Of a stretch of 64,000 nt of DNA, positions 35,905 through 45,409 are shown one piece after another. Each line of letters opens with the position of its first letter. Positions within the stretch are counted from its first letter, which is position 1. The stretch spans positions 1,674,001 to 1,738,000 of the forward strand of contig AP018040.2 in NCBI GenBank assembly GCA_002356435.2. The letters run 5' to 3'. The translations under genes and the position numbers were made by a program. The notes under the pieces are model-generated. The model saw nothing but the letters and a program-made list of their open reading frames with translations. It was not told the DNA's origin and made no database searches. This stretch comes from Petrimonas sp. IBARAKI (GTDB lineage Bacteria; Bacteroidota; Bacteroidia; Bacteroidales; Dysgonomonadaceae).

Positions 35905-36003
35905 TACCATTACCAAGTCCGACAAAAATTTCCAAGAAAACTCATAAAAGAAGTCGAAGGCGGAACACCTATTAGAGAGGCGATAAAAACATTTTCAAAA
36001 TTA
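35905..36003 (+). pseudogene. Possible transposase-like coding remnant
   Basis: Between two stop codons, without its own start, this frame reads KLIKEVEGGTPIREAIKTFSKL at its end. This recalls the N-terminal helix-turn-helix of IS3-type OrfA proteins. It is only about 33 codons, has no terminal repeats and could be chance. No other coding signal is visible between 35746 and 36150. Confidence 0.2.
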
Positions 36004-36023
36004 TAATAAACACATTACTTTTG
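35993..36023 (+). promoter_or_regulatory. Promoter of the GH106 gene, TTTC-n19-TACTTTTG
   Basis: TTTC (35993-35996) is followed after 19 bp by an exact -7 octamer TACTTTTG (36016-36023). This is the same arrangement as at the riboswitch-led operon. The predicted leader is about 120 bases. An imperfect inverted repeat, TAATAAACACA with TGTGTTATTA (36004-36032), overlaps the -7 element and could be an operator. Confidence 0.5.
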
Positions 36024-36149
36024 TGTTATTAATAACGATAACGTAATACATGAAATAATTTCCACTCCTGAATTAGACGAGTATTAAAATTGTTCAATGA
36101 GCGATAGTGCAGCAACTCATAAATCAAAATCATTTAAAACCGAAAAATC

Positions 36150-39100
36150 ATGAAACAAAAGACAAATTATTTGAAATTTTTCAAGTATCGCTTAAATGCT
36201 TTTTTAGCTGGATTAATTTTAATTGCGTTATCTGGTTATTGTTGTATAACTGGAGAAAAAGAGACAAGTGAAAAATACCTTGAAGCAAATATTTCCGAGA
36301 ATGATTTCTGTAATGTCCCACAAGTCGACAAACCATGGGTCTATTACTGGTGGCTGAAAGGAAATGTTACCAAGGAACTGATTGCCCGTGATTTGAGAGA
36401 AATGCAAAAAATTGGGATAGGAGGATTTTTATTGTTAGATTCACGTGGTTATTATGATGATTACTATGGGAAAACTGGCCATATTCCTGTACCTCTCGAC
36501 ATAAAATATGAATTCATGAGTCCAGGTTGGAGGGAAATGGTGAAATTCACTATGCAGGAAGCGAATCGTCTTGGTTTAAAAATGAGTATCAACCTTGCAA
36601 ATACGGGAGGTTCGCTGCGTGGTCCCTGGAATATGAAAGAGGACGGCCCAAAACAACTTATTTGGGCTGATACAACAATTTTAGGGCCGAAAAAAATTTC
36701 TATTCAACTGGAAAAGCCTTTCGATAAAAAGTATTTTAAAGATGTTGCGCTTATGGCAGTTGAGATAAAATCAGATGTAAAATCATTGGGGAAATCAGCC
36801 GGATTAAATTTAAATTGGAATACAGTGTCAATACCCGCAGAAAATGCTAATATAGCAGGTGAAATAATAGATCTTTCTAATAAAATAACCAATGGTGAGT
36901 TGAACTGGGAGATTCCGGAAGGGAATTGGCGGTTATTGCGTTTCGGACACCATGTGATTGGAGATGAAGGCAGCGTTGATATTTTCAATGCTGAGGCAGT
37001 AACTAAATATTTTAATCTAATGGGGGCTGAGATCTTAAAAGATGCGGGACCACTGGCAGGAAAGACACTCACTTACTTCTACAATGTCAGTTGGGAAGGT
37101 TCACAACCCGATTGGACAGTAAATTTTAAAAAAGAATTTAAAAAAAACAGAGGTTACGATATTAGTCAATTCATGCCGATTCTCGCCGGAATGTCTAAAG
37201 CCGATCGTTCCATTAATGAGCGGTTCCTACGTGATTATTTTCGAACTATCAGTGATTGTTTCAAACATAATTGTTACGAAACGATTGGTGAGCTATGTCA
37301 TTCAAACGGAATGCAATGGCATTCAGAAAACGGAGGGCCCTGGCCCCGCAATGCATCTATGTTTAAGGAGGCTGATCAATTGACCTTTTGGGGTATTAAT
37401 GATATGCCTCAAGGAGAATTTTGGTGCAATAGCATAAATGATTTGCAACAACGGTCGAATGTTAAATATGCTGCTAATGCTGCTCATATATATGGACGCC
37501 CGCTTGTTTCTGTTGAAGCATTTACTCATATGACAAAACATTGGACAATGTACCCGAGTTATTTAAAACCTTTTGCAGATATAAATTTTATAGACGGAGC
37601 CAACTTTTTTATCTGGCATACTTTTACTGCTTCTCCATTGGAAGTAGGAAAACCAGGGTATGAATATTTTGCAGGTACTCATATAAACCCAAATGTTACC
37701 TGGTTCAATAAAGCTGGTGATTTTTTTAAATACCTGGGTCGCTGTCAATATATGCTTCGTAAAGGAAAGTATGTGGCAGATTATTGTTGTTATGTAAGCG
37801 ATAAAAACTATGTATCTTGGGGCAGAGGGAAAAAATGGACTGCTGACTCAAGCCTTACCCCAGTGAAAGGAACTTCTTACGATCTTCTTAATTCGGAAGT
37901 ATTGACAGACCGTTTATCGGTAGAGGACGGAAAACTGGTTTTACCTGATGGTGTTGGCTACAGTCTCCTGGTAATCGATCTTGATGAACCAGTTATCCCG
38001 ATCCGTGTATTACAAAAAATTAATGAACTGGTAAAAGATGGTGCTACTCTTGTATTGGGAAAAATGGTTCCCACCCGGGCAACTGGTCTTGATAATTATC
38101 AGGAAAATGACATTGAAGTGAAACGTTTAGCGGAAGAACTTTGGGGAAACAACAGCGATCAAAGGCAAATTCGTTCATTAAAAAAAGGGAAGGTATATAC
38201 AGGGTACAATTTGGAGGAAGTTTTGTCCGACTTAAATATTCACGCAGATTTTGAAGGTCCATTTGAATATATTCACCGTAAATTAGATATAAAGGATGTA
38301 TATTTTGTTTCAGGGGAGGGAAAGGCTGAATGTACATTTCGCGTTGAGGGTATGAAACCTGAAATTTGGAATCCTGTTACTGGTCAAATTATAGATGCAA
38401 TAAGCTATTATTATACTAAAGACGGACGGACAATTATTCCAATGGATCTTCCAGAGAATGGATCTGTATTTGTTGTTTTCAGGGAAAAAGCAGACAAGAA
38501 TCATTTTGTTTCCATTGATGGACCAGAATATCCGGAGTTTACAGAAAAAAAAGAAGATTCTACTGAATTTATATTCTGGGAAAGCGGAAATTATAATTTA
38601 AAAACAACGAATGGAAATTCAAAAAAATTGTCCATCAGAGTAGATCCTTCGCTAGAGTTGACAAGTGCTTGGAATATCACATTTTTACCGGCGACAGGAG
38701 TACAATCATTTGACGCTTCTTTTGATAAACTAACATTGTGGAATGATAATTCAGATCCGCAGATAAAATATTTCTCGGGAACGGCTATCTATAAAAATAT
38801 TTTCAATTTGAATGAAGACCAGGTAAAAAAACCAGCCAACCTGAAATTAGGGACAGTTCATAATATTTCGCGCGTTTGGATCAATGGTAAAGATAAAGGA
38901 ATAGTTTGGACAGCCCCCTGGTCAGTTGATATTACCGGGGCATTAAAGGAAGGTGAAAATGAACTGAAAATAGAAGTTACTAACTGTTGGGCAAATCGAC
39001 TGATTGGTGACGCCGGGCTGCCGGAAAATAAATGGACTACACAAACAAATGTTCATCGTGTTCTAGACAGATCAAAATATAAATCAGGACACCAGGCATT

Positions 39101-39200
39101 TGCTGCAACAGATATGCTTATGCCATCGGGTTTAGTCGGACCGGTGCAAATTAAATTTGGAGAAAAACGATCTGTAAGTTTAAACAAAGCCTCTTTATGA
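36150..39200 (+). CDS. GH106-type alpha-L-rhamnosidase
   Basis: The 1016-aa protein resembles glycoside hydrolase family 106, which removes terminal alpha-L-rhamnose. Marks are the opening KPWVYYWWLKGNVTKELIARDL with MQKIGIGGFLLLDSRG, the barrel region with WHSENGGPWPRNASM and VSVEAFTHMTKHW, and a C-terminal beta-sandwich with RVWINGKDKGIVWTAPWSVDI and WANRLIGDAGLPENKWT. The N-terminal helix (about 17-33) is a signal peptide or lipoprotein signal with an atypical GYCC end. It stands alone, with no SusCD or other glycosidases nearby, and is visibly more AT-rich than its neighbours. Confidence 0.85.
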   Translation: MKQKTNYLKFFKYRLNAFLAGLILIALSGYCCITGEKETSEKYLEANISENDFCNVPQVDKPWVYYWWLKGNVTKELIARDLREMQKIGIGGFLLLDSRGYYDDYYGKTGHIPVPLDIKYEFMSPGWREMVKFTMQEANRLGLKMSINLANTGGSLRGPWNMKEDGPKQLIWADTTILGPKKISIQLEKPFDKKYFKDVALMAVEIKSDVKSLGKSAGLNLNWNTVSIPAENANIAGEIIDLSNKITNGELNWEIPEGNWRLLRFGHHVIGDEGSVDIFNAEAVTKYFNLMGAEILKDAGPLAGKTLTYFYNVSWEGSQPDWTVNFKKEFKKNRGYDISQFMPILAGMSKADRSINERFLRDYFRTISDCFKHNCYETIGELCHSNGMQWHSENGGPWPRNASMFKEADQLTFWGINDMPQGEFWCNSINDLQQRSNVKYAANAAHIYGRPLVSVEAFTHMTKHWTMYPSYLKPFADINFIDGANFFIWHTFTASPLEVGKPGYEYFAGTHINPNVTWFNKAGDFFKYLGRCQYMLRKGKYVADYCCYVSDKNYVSWGRGKKWTADSSLTPVKGTSYDLLNSEVLTDRLSVEDGKLVLPDGVGYSLLVIDLDEPVIPIRVLQKINELVKDGATLVLGKMVPTRATGLDNYQENDIEVKRLAEELWGNNSDQRQIRSLKKGKVYTGYNLEEVLSDLNIHADFEGPFEYIHRKLDIKDVYFVSGEGKAECTFRVEGMKPEIWNPVTGQIIDAISYYYTKDGRTIIPMDLPENGSVFVVFREKADKNHFVSIDGPEYPEFTEKKEDSTEFIFWESGNYNLKTTNGNSKKLSIRVDPSLELTSAWNITFLPATGVQSFDASFDKLTLWNDNSDPQIKYFSGTAIYKNIFNLNEDQVKKPANLKLGTVHNISRVWINGKDKGIVWTAPWSVDITGALKEGENELKIEVTNCWANRLIGDAGLPENKWTTQTNVHRVLDRSKYKSGHQAFAATDMLMPSGLVGPVQIKFGEKRSVSLNKASL

Positions 39201-39236
39201 AAAAAGATCTCAAAATTCATCCTTTTTAACAAGTTA

Positions 39237-39274
39237 AACGGCGCAAGTAGCTGGAATATGCTTCATGCGCCGTT
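39237..39274 (-). terminator. Hairpin downstream of tRNA-Gln
   Basis: AAACGGCGCA and TGCGCCGTTT are perfect 10-bp arms (39236-39245 and 39265-39274) around a 19-base loop. Both strands end in a short T run, so it may stop the tRNA transcript and also the GH106 transcript. Confidence 0.6.
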
Positions 39275-39279
39275 TATTG

Positions 39280-39350
39280 TTGTCCTACCAGGATTCGAAC
39301 CTAGACTGACTGAACCAAAACCAGGAGTGCTACCATTACACCATAGGACA
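39280..39350 (-). tRNA. tRNA-Gln (anticodon TTG)
   Basis: On the minus strand the acceptor arms TGTCCTA and TAGGACA pair over 7 bp, with discriminator A. The D arm has TGGTGTAATGGTAGCAC, the anticodon loop is TTTTGGT with TTG at positions 34-36, and the T arm is CTAGG-TTCGAAT-CCTGG. CCA is not encoded. It is a single gene. Confidence 0.97.
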
Positions 39351-39445
39351 ATCCTTAATGTGCTTCGTGAAAAGCAGTGCAAAAGTATAACAATATTTGT
39401 AAATGACCAAATTTTTGGGAGATGTTTTTTACTCCCGGATCCAAA

Positions 39446-40189
39446 TCAGCAGTTTCCCTCATCTTCAAACTGTATCCGTGCACGGCAGGAAATTCCTTTT
39501 TCCGAAGTAACCAGTTGAAAAAGATAATCGTTTTTAGCTTTCGATTCCCTGTAAACGACTCCGGTGTCACCGAACGTTATTTCTTTCAGAAAATTTATCT
39601 CAAATCTTTTTAACTTATGCCTCCTGTAAAAATCCAGCGAAAAGCAGTCAGCTATCCATTGAATGTAAAACGGACTGCTTGCATGACAATTTACATCGAT
39701 GTGACTGTATTTTACTTCAAAACGGTTGGCGATGTCTCCTTTGACGTTGGCAATACGGGTGGGGACACCTATGGGGATGGTTTCCGGCCATACAAAAGCG
39801 TTCAGTGACGCTAACGAGTCCAACAGAACTCCCTGTCGGGTTTTCATATCAATTACCGCCCACGAAGATGACACGTAACCGATAAGCCGGTCTTCACCGT
39901 TGGTGATTCGAAAATTACGTGTGGTAAACATTGCACCCACGTCTTGAATCCACGTTTCAATGGTTATGTTTTCGTTTTCCAGTGGAAACCTTTCCATATC
40001 CATGACGAAGCGTGAAAGGACCCACGTGTAGTCATCCGATTGCAGTTTCAGCAAACCGAACCCGTTGTTGTCAGCATCTTTTCCAGCTGTCTTTAAAATT
40101 AGATGAAACAAAGACGACAATGATACTTTTTTCTGAAAATCGATATGCTGGGCTGAAACCTGGAATTGATACCTCCTTTTTTTATCCAT
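39446..40189 (-). CDS. Acyl-ACP thioesterase
   Basis: The 247-aa protein is a double-hotdog acyl-ACP thioesterase of the FatA/FatB type. The first hotdog has the HIDFQKKVSLSSLFHLILKTAG opening and WVLSRFVMDMERFP; the second begins YSHIDVNCHASSPFYIQWI, where D-x-N-x-H carries the conserved Asn and His. It releases free fatty acids from acyl-ACP in the cytosol. It starts 21 bases after the tyrS stop, so the two are probably co-transcribed. Confidence 0.88.
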   Translation of the reverse strand: MDKKRRYQFQVSAQHIDFQKKVSLSSLFHLILKTAGKDADNNGFGLLKLQSDDYTWVLSRFVMDMERFPLENENITIETWIQDVGAMFTTRNFRITNGEDRLIGYVSSSWAVIDMKTRQGVLLDSLASLNAFVWPETIPIGVPTRIANVKGDIANRFEVKYSHIDVNCHASSPFYIQWIADCFSLDFYRRHKLKRFEINFLKEITFGDTGVVYRESKAKNDYLFQLVTSEKGISCRARIQFEDEGNC

Positions 40190-40210
40190 GCAGGCAGGGA
40201 AAAGCGATTG

Positions 40211-41509
40211 TTATATGGCTATCAGCAGGTAATAGTTTTTCTTACCCCGCTGTGCCAGGATATATTTATCGGCAATAAGGTGAGATTCATCTATAACTAA
40301 TTCAAAATCATCAAGTTTGTCTTTATTTATCGATACACCACCGGCCTGTACGGTTTTCCGCATCTCACCCTTAGACGGGAAAACAGCAGCTGTTTCTGTT
40401 AATAAATCCACCGCTTTTATACCTTCAGTAAGCAGACTTCTTGAAATATTGAATTGGGGAACCCCATCGAAAACCTGAAGAAAGGTGGTTTCGTCAATAG
40501 AACGCAAGGCATGAGAGGTGGATTTCCCGAAAAGAATTTCCGATGCACTAACGGCCATGTCGTAGTCTTCACGACTGTGAACCATAACGGTGATTTCCTC
40601 TGCCAGACGTTTCTGCAACGGGCGCAAATGCGGGGCAGACTGTTGCTCTGCCACCAGAGATTCAATCTCTTCCCTCGATAATGCCGTGAAAATCTTGATA
40701 TATTTTTCGGCATCGGCATCGCTCACGTTCAGCCAGAACTGATAGAACTGGTAAGGTGTCGTATAACGGCTGTCCAGCCATACATTTCCGCTTTCGGTTT
40801 TACCGAATTTTCCGCCGTCGGCTTTAGTAATGAGTGGACAAACCAGCGCAAAAGCTTCTCCGCCTGCAATCCGGCGGATAAGTTCGGTCCCGGTAGTGAT
40901 GTTACCCCATTGATCGCTTCCACCCATTTGCAAGCGGCATCCGTACTCACGATACAGGTGAAGGAAGTCGTATCCTTGCATCAACTGGTAAGAAAATTCG
41001 GTGAAGGACATGCCTTCACTGGCTTCACCGCTCAGACGTTTCTTTACGGAATCTTTCGCCATCATGTAATTAACCGTGATGTGCTTGCCGATATCGCGAA
41101 TAAACGAAAGGAACGAAAAATTCTTCATCCAGTCGTAATTGTTTACCAAAATAGCTTTGTTGGGAATATCGCTTTCAAAATCGAGGAATTTGGCCAGTTG
41201 TTTTTTTATTGCTTCCTGGTTATGCCGCAAGGTATTTTCGTCCAATAGGTTACGTTCTGCCGATTTCATCGATGGGTCACCGATCATTCCTGTGGCTCCG
41301 CCAACAAGCGCTATTGGTGTATGTCCCGAGCGTTGCAGGTGTTTCAGCATCATCACGCCCACTAAGTGTCCGATATGGAGAGAGTCGGCTGTGGGGTCAA
41401 TTCCCAGGTACCCCGACGTTTGTTCTTTCAATAACTGTTCTTCCGTTCCGGGCATCACATCGTGGATCATGCCTCGCCAACGAAGTTCTTCTACAAAGTT
41501 CATGTTCAT
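40211..41509 (-). CDS. tyrS: Tyrosyl-tRNA synthetase
   Basis: The 432-aa class I synthetase charges tRNA-Tyr. Marks are the HIGH-type [13 protein letters not shown] (about 41-53), [13 protein letters not shown] in the tyrosine site, the KMSKS-type [11 protein letters not shown], and a C-terminal S4 RNA-binding domain ([14 protein letters not shown]). Start ATG 41509 or 41503 cannot be separated. The long 5' leader has overlapping inverted repeats. Confidence 0.98.
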   Translation of the reverse strand: MNMNFVEELRWRGMIHDVMPGTEEQLLKEQTSGYLGIDPTADSLHIGHLVGVMMLKHLQRSGHTPIALVGGATGMIGDPSMKSAERNLLDENTLRHNQEAIKKQLAKFLDFESDIPNKAILVNNYDWMKNFSFLSFIRDIGKHITVNYMMAKDSVKKRLSGEASEGMSFTEFSYQLMQGYDFLHLYREYGCRLQMGGSDQWGNITTGTELIRRIAGGEAFALVCPLITKADGGKFGKTESGNVWLDSRYTTPYQFYQFWLNVSDADAEKYIKIFTALSREEIESLVAEQQSAPHLRPLQKRLAEEITVMVHSREDYDMAVSASEILFGKSTSHALRSIDETTFLQVFDGVPQFNISRSLLTEGIKAVDLLTETAAVFPSKGEMRKTVQAGGVSINKDKLDDFELVIDESHLIADKYILAQRGKKNYYLLIAI

Positions 41510-41587
41510 TCAGTTGTAATTCGATTGTAATTCAGTAAATATGCCTAAGGGCAATTTTCAATTCAATGGAAATTTGTTGTTCCGGTG

Positions 41588-41617
41588 AACAGTTGTTTGC
41601 CACAACTAATTACTGTT
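41588..41617 (-). other. Overlapping inverted repeats in the tyrS leader
   Basis: In the minus-strand leader, AGTTGT can pair with ACAACT, while AACAGT can pair with ACTGTT. The two pairings share bases, so they exclude each other. That is a possible switch, but no specifier or anti-terminator of a T-box is recognisable. Confidence 0.3.
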
Positions 41618-41668
41618 GAATAATGCGTAGCGAATTTCAACGAAGCTAAATAACCATTGAATAGGGTG

Positions 41669-41676
41669 CAAAGATA
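41669..41676 (-). promoter_or_regulatory. -7 element (TATCTTTG) of tyrS
   Basis: An exact TAnnTTTG octamer on the minus strand lies 159 bases before the tyrS ATG, giving an unusually long leader. No good -33 element is seen. Confidence 0.45.
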
Positions 41677-41698
41677 CATTTTTCTTCCCAGAAAACGG

Positions 41699-43144
41699 TT
41701 ATTTTTTGTAGGTTAACACCGTAAACAATGCAAAGACGTTAATAATTTCAAGACGTCCCAACAGCATGTTTATCGATAAAACATATTTTCCCGCATCGGG
41801 GATGGATGAGTAATTTCCAAGTGAACTTACTTTTCCAAAACCGGGTCCGGCATTACCGATTGTGGCAATGGAAGCCGATATGGAAGTCATACCGTCGACA
41901 TTCATGCTGGAGAGCAAGAGAGCCGTAACAAACAGCGTAACCAGATAAAGAATAAAGAAAATGGCAGTTTGTAACTCCATTTCGGTGCTGATGACGACAT
42001 TCTCCAGTTTCGTAATATATACGCCGCTCGGATGCAAGACAAGTTTTATCTGCCGTTTCAGTGATTGATAAAAGAGCAATACACGATCAAATTTTAATCC
42101 TCCTGAGGTGGAGCCGACCATTCCACACTGAATCGTAAAATACATGATAATGATAATGGTAAGTATCGGCCAGTTTGGAGTGTCCACAGTAGCAAAGCCG
42201 GTAGTTGTTCCCAGAGATATTACTTGAAACGAAGCGTACCGGAGGGATGTCCACCACGAGTAAAACCCGTCGTTGGTTAACTTTGCAGCAACAACAATGA
42301 TTCCCAAAAACATTAAACCTATATAAGTCCTGACGGACTTTGACGTGAATACATTCATTTTGTTCCCCGTTACGGTACCGTACAATAATCCGAAATGAAT
42401 GCTCCCCAACAGCATGAATGTCATAATGACGACTTCTATCCAAACACTGTCGTAATATGCCACGCTTAAGTTTTTGGTTGAAAAACCCCCCGTTGCCACT
42501 GTTGCAAAAGCATGACAGATAGCATCAAAGAAATTCATACCCAATACCCAAAGAAGTGCAATTTCGATAATGATCAGGCTAAGATAGACAACGACGATAA
42601 CACGCGCTATTTGGCGTGTTCTCATTTTAAAGTTTAATTTAGACAATCCGGATAGTTCCGAGTTGTAAATACTCGATCTTGTACCGGTGGCACTGGGTAA
42701 AATCAATAGAACAAACAGAATGATTCCCACACCGCCAATAAAATGTGTGGATGCCCGCCAAAACAACAATCCTTTGGTCAATGCTTCTACATCTCTCAAA
42801 ATGGTTGCCCCCGTAGTGGTATATCCAGAAACACTTTCGAAAAGGGCATTGGCAAATGTGAATTCGCCGCCCCACATGAAATAGGGTACCGCTCCGGCAA
42901 AGCAGGTTAGAATCCATCCTAAAACACTGATTGACAATCCTTCTCGGAAGTTGATTTCTTCAATTCTTTCCACAAATATCTGTGGAAAAGAGCCAAGGAT
43001 TGTGCAGACCACTGCACTGTATAGAAGCGGAGTGAGTGAATTTTCGTGAAGGAAGAATGAAATTGCGGCGGAAATGTAGAAAAAAAACGCGTTAAATAAC
43101 AGCACGTATCCTAAATATTTTACAATTACTTCCCAGCGGGTCAT
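41699..43144 (-). CDS. trkH: TrkH-family potassium uptake protein (second copy)
   Basis: The 481-aa channel-like transporter has four pore repeats with filter loops SGYTTTGAT, ATVATGGFST, LGTTTGFATVD and ATIGNAGPGFG. The glycine in each loop marks the K+ path. It starts 1 base after the first TrkH stop and is closely similar to it throughout. TrkH usually needs a TrkA regulatory ring; none is in the window. Confidence 0.92.
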   Translation of the reverse strand: MTRWEVIVKYLGYVLLFNAFFFYISAAISFFLHENSLTPLLYSAVVCTILGSFPQIFVERIEEINFREGLSISVLGWILTCFAGAVPYFMWGGEFTFANALFESVSGYTTTGATILRDVEALTKGLLFWRASTHFIGGVGIILFVLLILPSATGTRSSIYNSELSGLSKLNFKMRTRQIARVIVVVYLSLIIIEIALLWVLGMNFFDAICHAFATVATGGFSTKNLSVAYYDSVWIEVVIMTFMLLGSIHFGLLYGTVTGNKMNVFTSKSVRTYIGLMFLGIIVVAAKLTNDGFYSWWTSLRYASFQVISLGTTTGFATVDTPNWPILTIIIIMYFTIQCGMVGSTSGGLKFDRVLLFYQSLKRQIKLVLHPSGVYITKLENVVISTEMELQTAIFFILYLVTLFVTALLLSSMNVDGMTSISASIATIGNAGPGFGKVSSLGNYSSIPDAGKYVLSINMLLGRLEIINVFALFTVLTYKK

Positions 43145-43145
43145 T

Positions 43146-44594
43146 TTATTTGTTTTTATCTGTTAGAGAAACAAGCAACACAATCACATTCATAATTTCT
43201 AAACGTCCCAACAACATATTAGTCGAAAAAATATATTTTGCAGCATCGGGCAAAGTAGAGAAGTTTCCCATCGATCCGATTGTTTTCCCAAATCCCGGGC
43301 CAATAGTGCCTAAAGTGGCAACAGATCCTGAAAAGGATGTAATAAGATCGATATCCATGGCTGATAATGCCAGAGTAGAAATTAGAAGAATGACCAAATA
43401 AACGATAATGTAAACCATTGATTGTAGTTCAATCTCATTGCTGATAAGGGTCTTATCCATTTTCAACACATAAACGGCGTTAGGGTGTTTTGTCTGTTTT
43501 ATTTGTTTAAGAAATGTTTGAAAAAAGAGGTATACCCGATCGAATTTTAGCCCTCCTGTCGTTGAGCCAATCATTGCGCACTGAATGGAGAAATAGATAA
43601 GGACAACAATGGTAAACATGGGCCAAACTGACGTATCCACGGTAGCAAAACCGGTAGTAGTAACCAACGAAACTACCTGAAATGATGCGTGCCGAAACGC
43701 CTCTCCCCAGTTATATACGTGATCGTTGACGAGTTTGAAGGTAATAAACAAGATGCCTATAAAAATAATGGCTAAATAAGTTTTAACAACGTCAGAAGTA
43801 AAAATATTTTGTTTCCTACCTGTTATGGTAGCGTATATAAGTCCAAAATGCATACCTCCCAACAACATAAAAAAGGAAATGGTGATTTCTATCCAAATAT
43901 TGTTGTAAAAGGCGATACTGGTGTTCTTGGTAGAGAAACCGCCAGTTGCCAGTGTTCCGAATGAATGGCAAATGGCATCAAAAAAGGTCATTCCCAGTGC
44001 CCATAGAATAATTGTTTCAACAAGTATCAGACTTGCATAGACTATGCCGATAATACGTACAATTTCCCGCATTCGCATCTGAAAATTTAACATGGAGAGC
44101 CCAGATACTTCAGACCTGTATATGCTAGCCCGTGCTGCTTTGGCATTGGGGAGAATCAATAACACAAACAAAATAATTCCCATACCTCCAATAAAATGTG
44201 TCGCCGATCGCCAGAACAAAAGGCCTTTGGGTAACATTTCAATGTTGGTAAGAATAGTCGATCCGGTAGTTGTATAACCGGCAGTACTTTCGAAAATGGC
44301 ATTTGTTAAGGTGAATTCACCGCCCCACATAAAATATGGAATTGCGCCTACGATACATGTTAATATCCATCCTAGAACGCTAATAGCAATTCCTTCGTGA
44401 GGCTTTAGTTCCTCCGTTTTTTCTACAAAGATTTGTGGAAATACTCCTACAATTGTACATAAGATAGCGCTATACAGTAAGGGGGTTATAGAAGTTTCTC
44501 CTAGAAAAATGGAAATAGCGGCAGAAATATACATAAGTAATGCATTGAATAACAATACAAAACCTAAATATTTTGCAATAACGCTGACTCTCAT
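43146..44594 (-). CDS. trkH: TrkH-family potassium uptake protein (first copy)
   Basis: The 482-aa protein is a paralogue of the following gene, with filter loops AGYTTTGST, GTLATGGFST, VTTTGFATVD and ATLGTIGPGFGK. Repeated blocks such as HFIGGMGIILFVLLILP and NMLLGRLEIMNV are nearly identical in both copies, so they arose by tandem duplication. It starts 2 bases after the HAMP sensor stop, so translation of the three is coupled. It is in the inner membrane. Confidence 0.92.
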   Translation of the reverse strand: MRVSVIAKYLGFVLLFNALLMYISAAISIFLGETSITPLLYSAILCTIVGVFPQIFVEKTEELKPHEGIAISVLGWILTCIVGAIPYFMWGGEFTLTNAIFESTAGYTTTGSTILTNIEMLPKGLLFWRSATHFIGGMGIILFVLLILPNAKAARASIYRSEVSGLSMLNFQMRMREIVRIIGIVYASLILVETIILWALGMTFFDAICHSFGTLATGGFSTKNTSIAFYNNIWIEITISFFMLLGGMHFGLIYATITGRKQNIFTSDVVKTYLAIIFIGILFITFKLVNDHVYNWGEAFRHASFQVVSLVTTTGFATVDTSVWPMFTIVVLIYFSIQCAMIGSTTGGLKFDRVYLFFQTFLKQIKQTKHPNAVYVLKMDKTLISNEIELQSMVYIIVYLVILLISTLALSAMDIDLITSFSGSVATLGTIGPGFGKTIGSMGNFSTLPDAAKYIFSTNMLLGRLEIMNVIVLLVSLTDKNK

Positions 44595-44596
44595 TT

Positions 44597-45370
44597 CTAT
44601 TTATTTTTTAAACGCAGCAATCTTCCGATAAGATTATTCGTTTCGGTTTCCAAGCGCTTAATTTCGTCGTTTGACTTGATGCCACTATTTATGATGCCTT
44701 TTTCCGGGTAAAATGATTTTACTCCATCGATAAGCCGATTGATTGGACGAATAAAATATTCGGATATGAAGAAATTAAGTAATAAAGCGAAAACGATGGC
44801 AGCGACAATAGATACAATGGCTGGCATCATCGCCCTTTTTGAGTTTTCTTTCATCGTGTTTGTTTGTTTGTAAACCCCTTCCTGGTTAAGTTGCATCAAC
44901 TCATTGATGGCTTTCTTTGCTGAAAAGAACAATTGCTGGTTTTGGAGGTATATTTCGTTTTTTTCTTCCAATGTTAATTGTTCGCTGGTATCGGTAGTTT
45001 GCTTAACGGAAGTATGAAATTCTTCGTATTTTTTTATAATATTATTGATGTATTTATCCTCGTCTTTTTCGGTAATGTTATTTTGGGCTATTTTAATGGC
45101 ATCCTGTATTGCTGAATAGGCCGTATTAATAGTTTGGCTTCCCATTTCCCGGTTTCCCATCAGATACATCAACAAGCCGCTGTCTTCCCTTTCTAACGCG
45201 TCTAACATTTGTTTGGTCTGCTCAATGGATTTGTAGTTATCGTCCATGACATTCTTAATGGATACCCCTACCTTGTTGAACTCAATAATTGACATAATTC
45301 CGGCAATTACCAGCATCAGCACGAGCAACATAAAGCTGGAAAATATTTTAGCTCTCAACGATTTAAGCAT
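44597..45370 (-). CDS. Membrane sensor: four-helix-bundle and HAMP domains, no output domain
   Basis: This 257-aa protein has a membrane helix at about residues 9-29, a periplasmic all-helical region of 4HB-MCP type (about 30-180, with LDALEREDSGLLMYLMG), a second helix at about 183-206, and a cytoplasmic HAMP domain (EYFIRPINRLIDGVKSF to NDEIKRLETETNNL). It then stops. There is no histidine kinase, cyclase or methyl-accepting signalling part, unlike typical proteins with this front. It has its own promoter and is followed within 2 bases by trkH. It may control K+ uptake directly by contact; truncation of a former kinase is the alternative. Confidence 0.85.
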   Translation of the reverse strand: MLKSLRAKIFSSFMLLVLMLVIAGIMSIIEFNKVGVSIKNVMDDNYKSIEQTKQMLDALEREDSGLLMYLMGNREMGSQTINTAYSAIQDAIKIAQNNITEKDEDKYINNIIKKYEEFHTSVKQTTDTSEQLTLEEKNEIYLQNQQLFFSAKKAINELMQLNQEGVYKQTNTMKENSKRAMMPAIVSIVAAIVFALLLNFFISEYFIRPINRLIDGVKSFYPEKGIINSGIKSNDEIKRLETETNNLIGRLLRLKNK

Positions 45371-45409
45371 AATAACTCTCTTTTAACATGAATAATAAAA
45401 TTTTCGTAA

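Noticed and set aside
35753-35935. 60-codon minus-strand frame with aromatic-rich sequence (YWRYHPFRFILQ)
   Set aside because: It might be a decayed outer-membrane protein end, but it is short, has no signal peptide and no family I can name.
39258-39518. 86-codon plus-strand frame near 39.3 kb
   Set aside because: It runs through the tRNA-Gln gene in antisense and into the thioesterase; not a real gene.
41510-41676. T-box riboswitch before tyrS
   Set aside because: No T-box sequence, specifier loop or antiterminator could be found; only simple competing hairpins.
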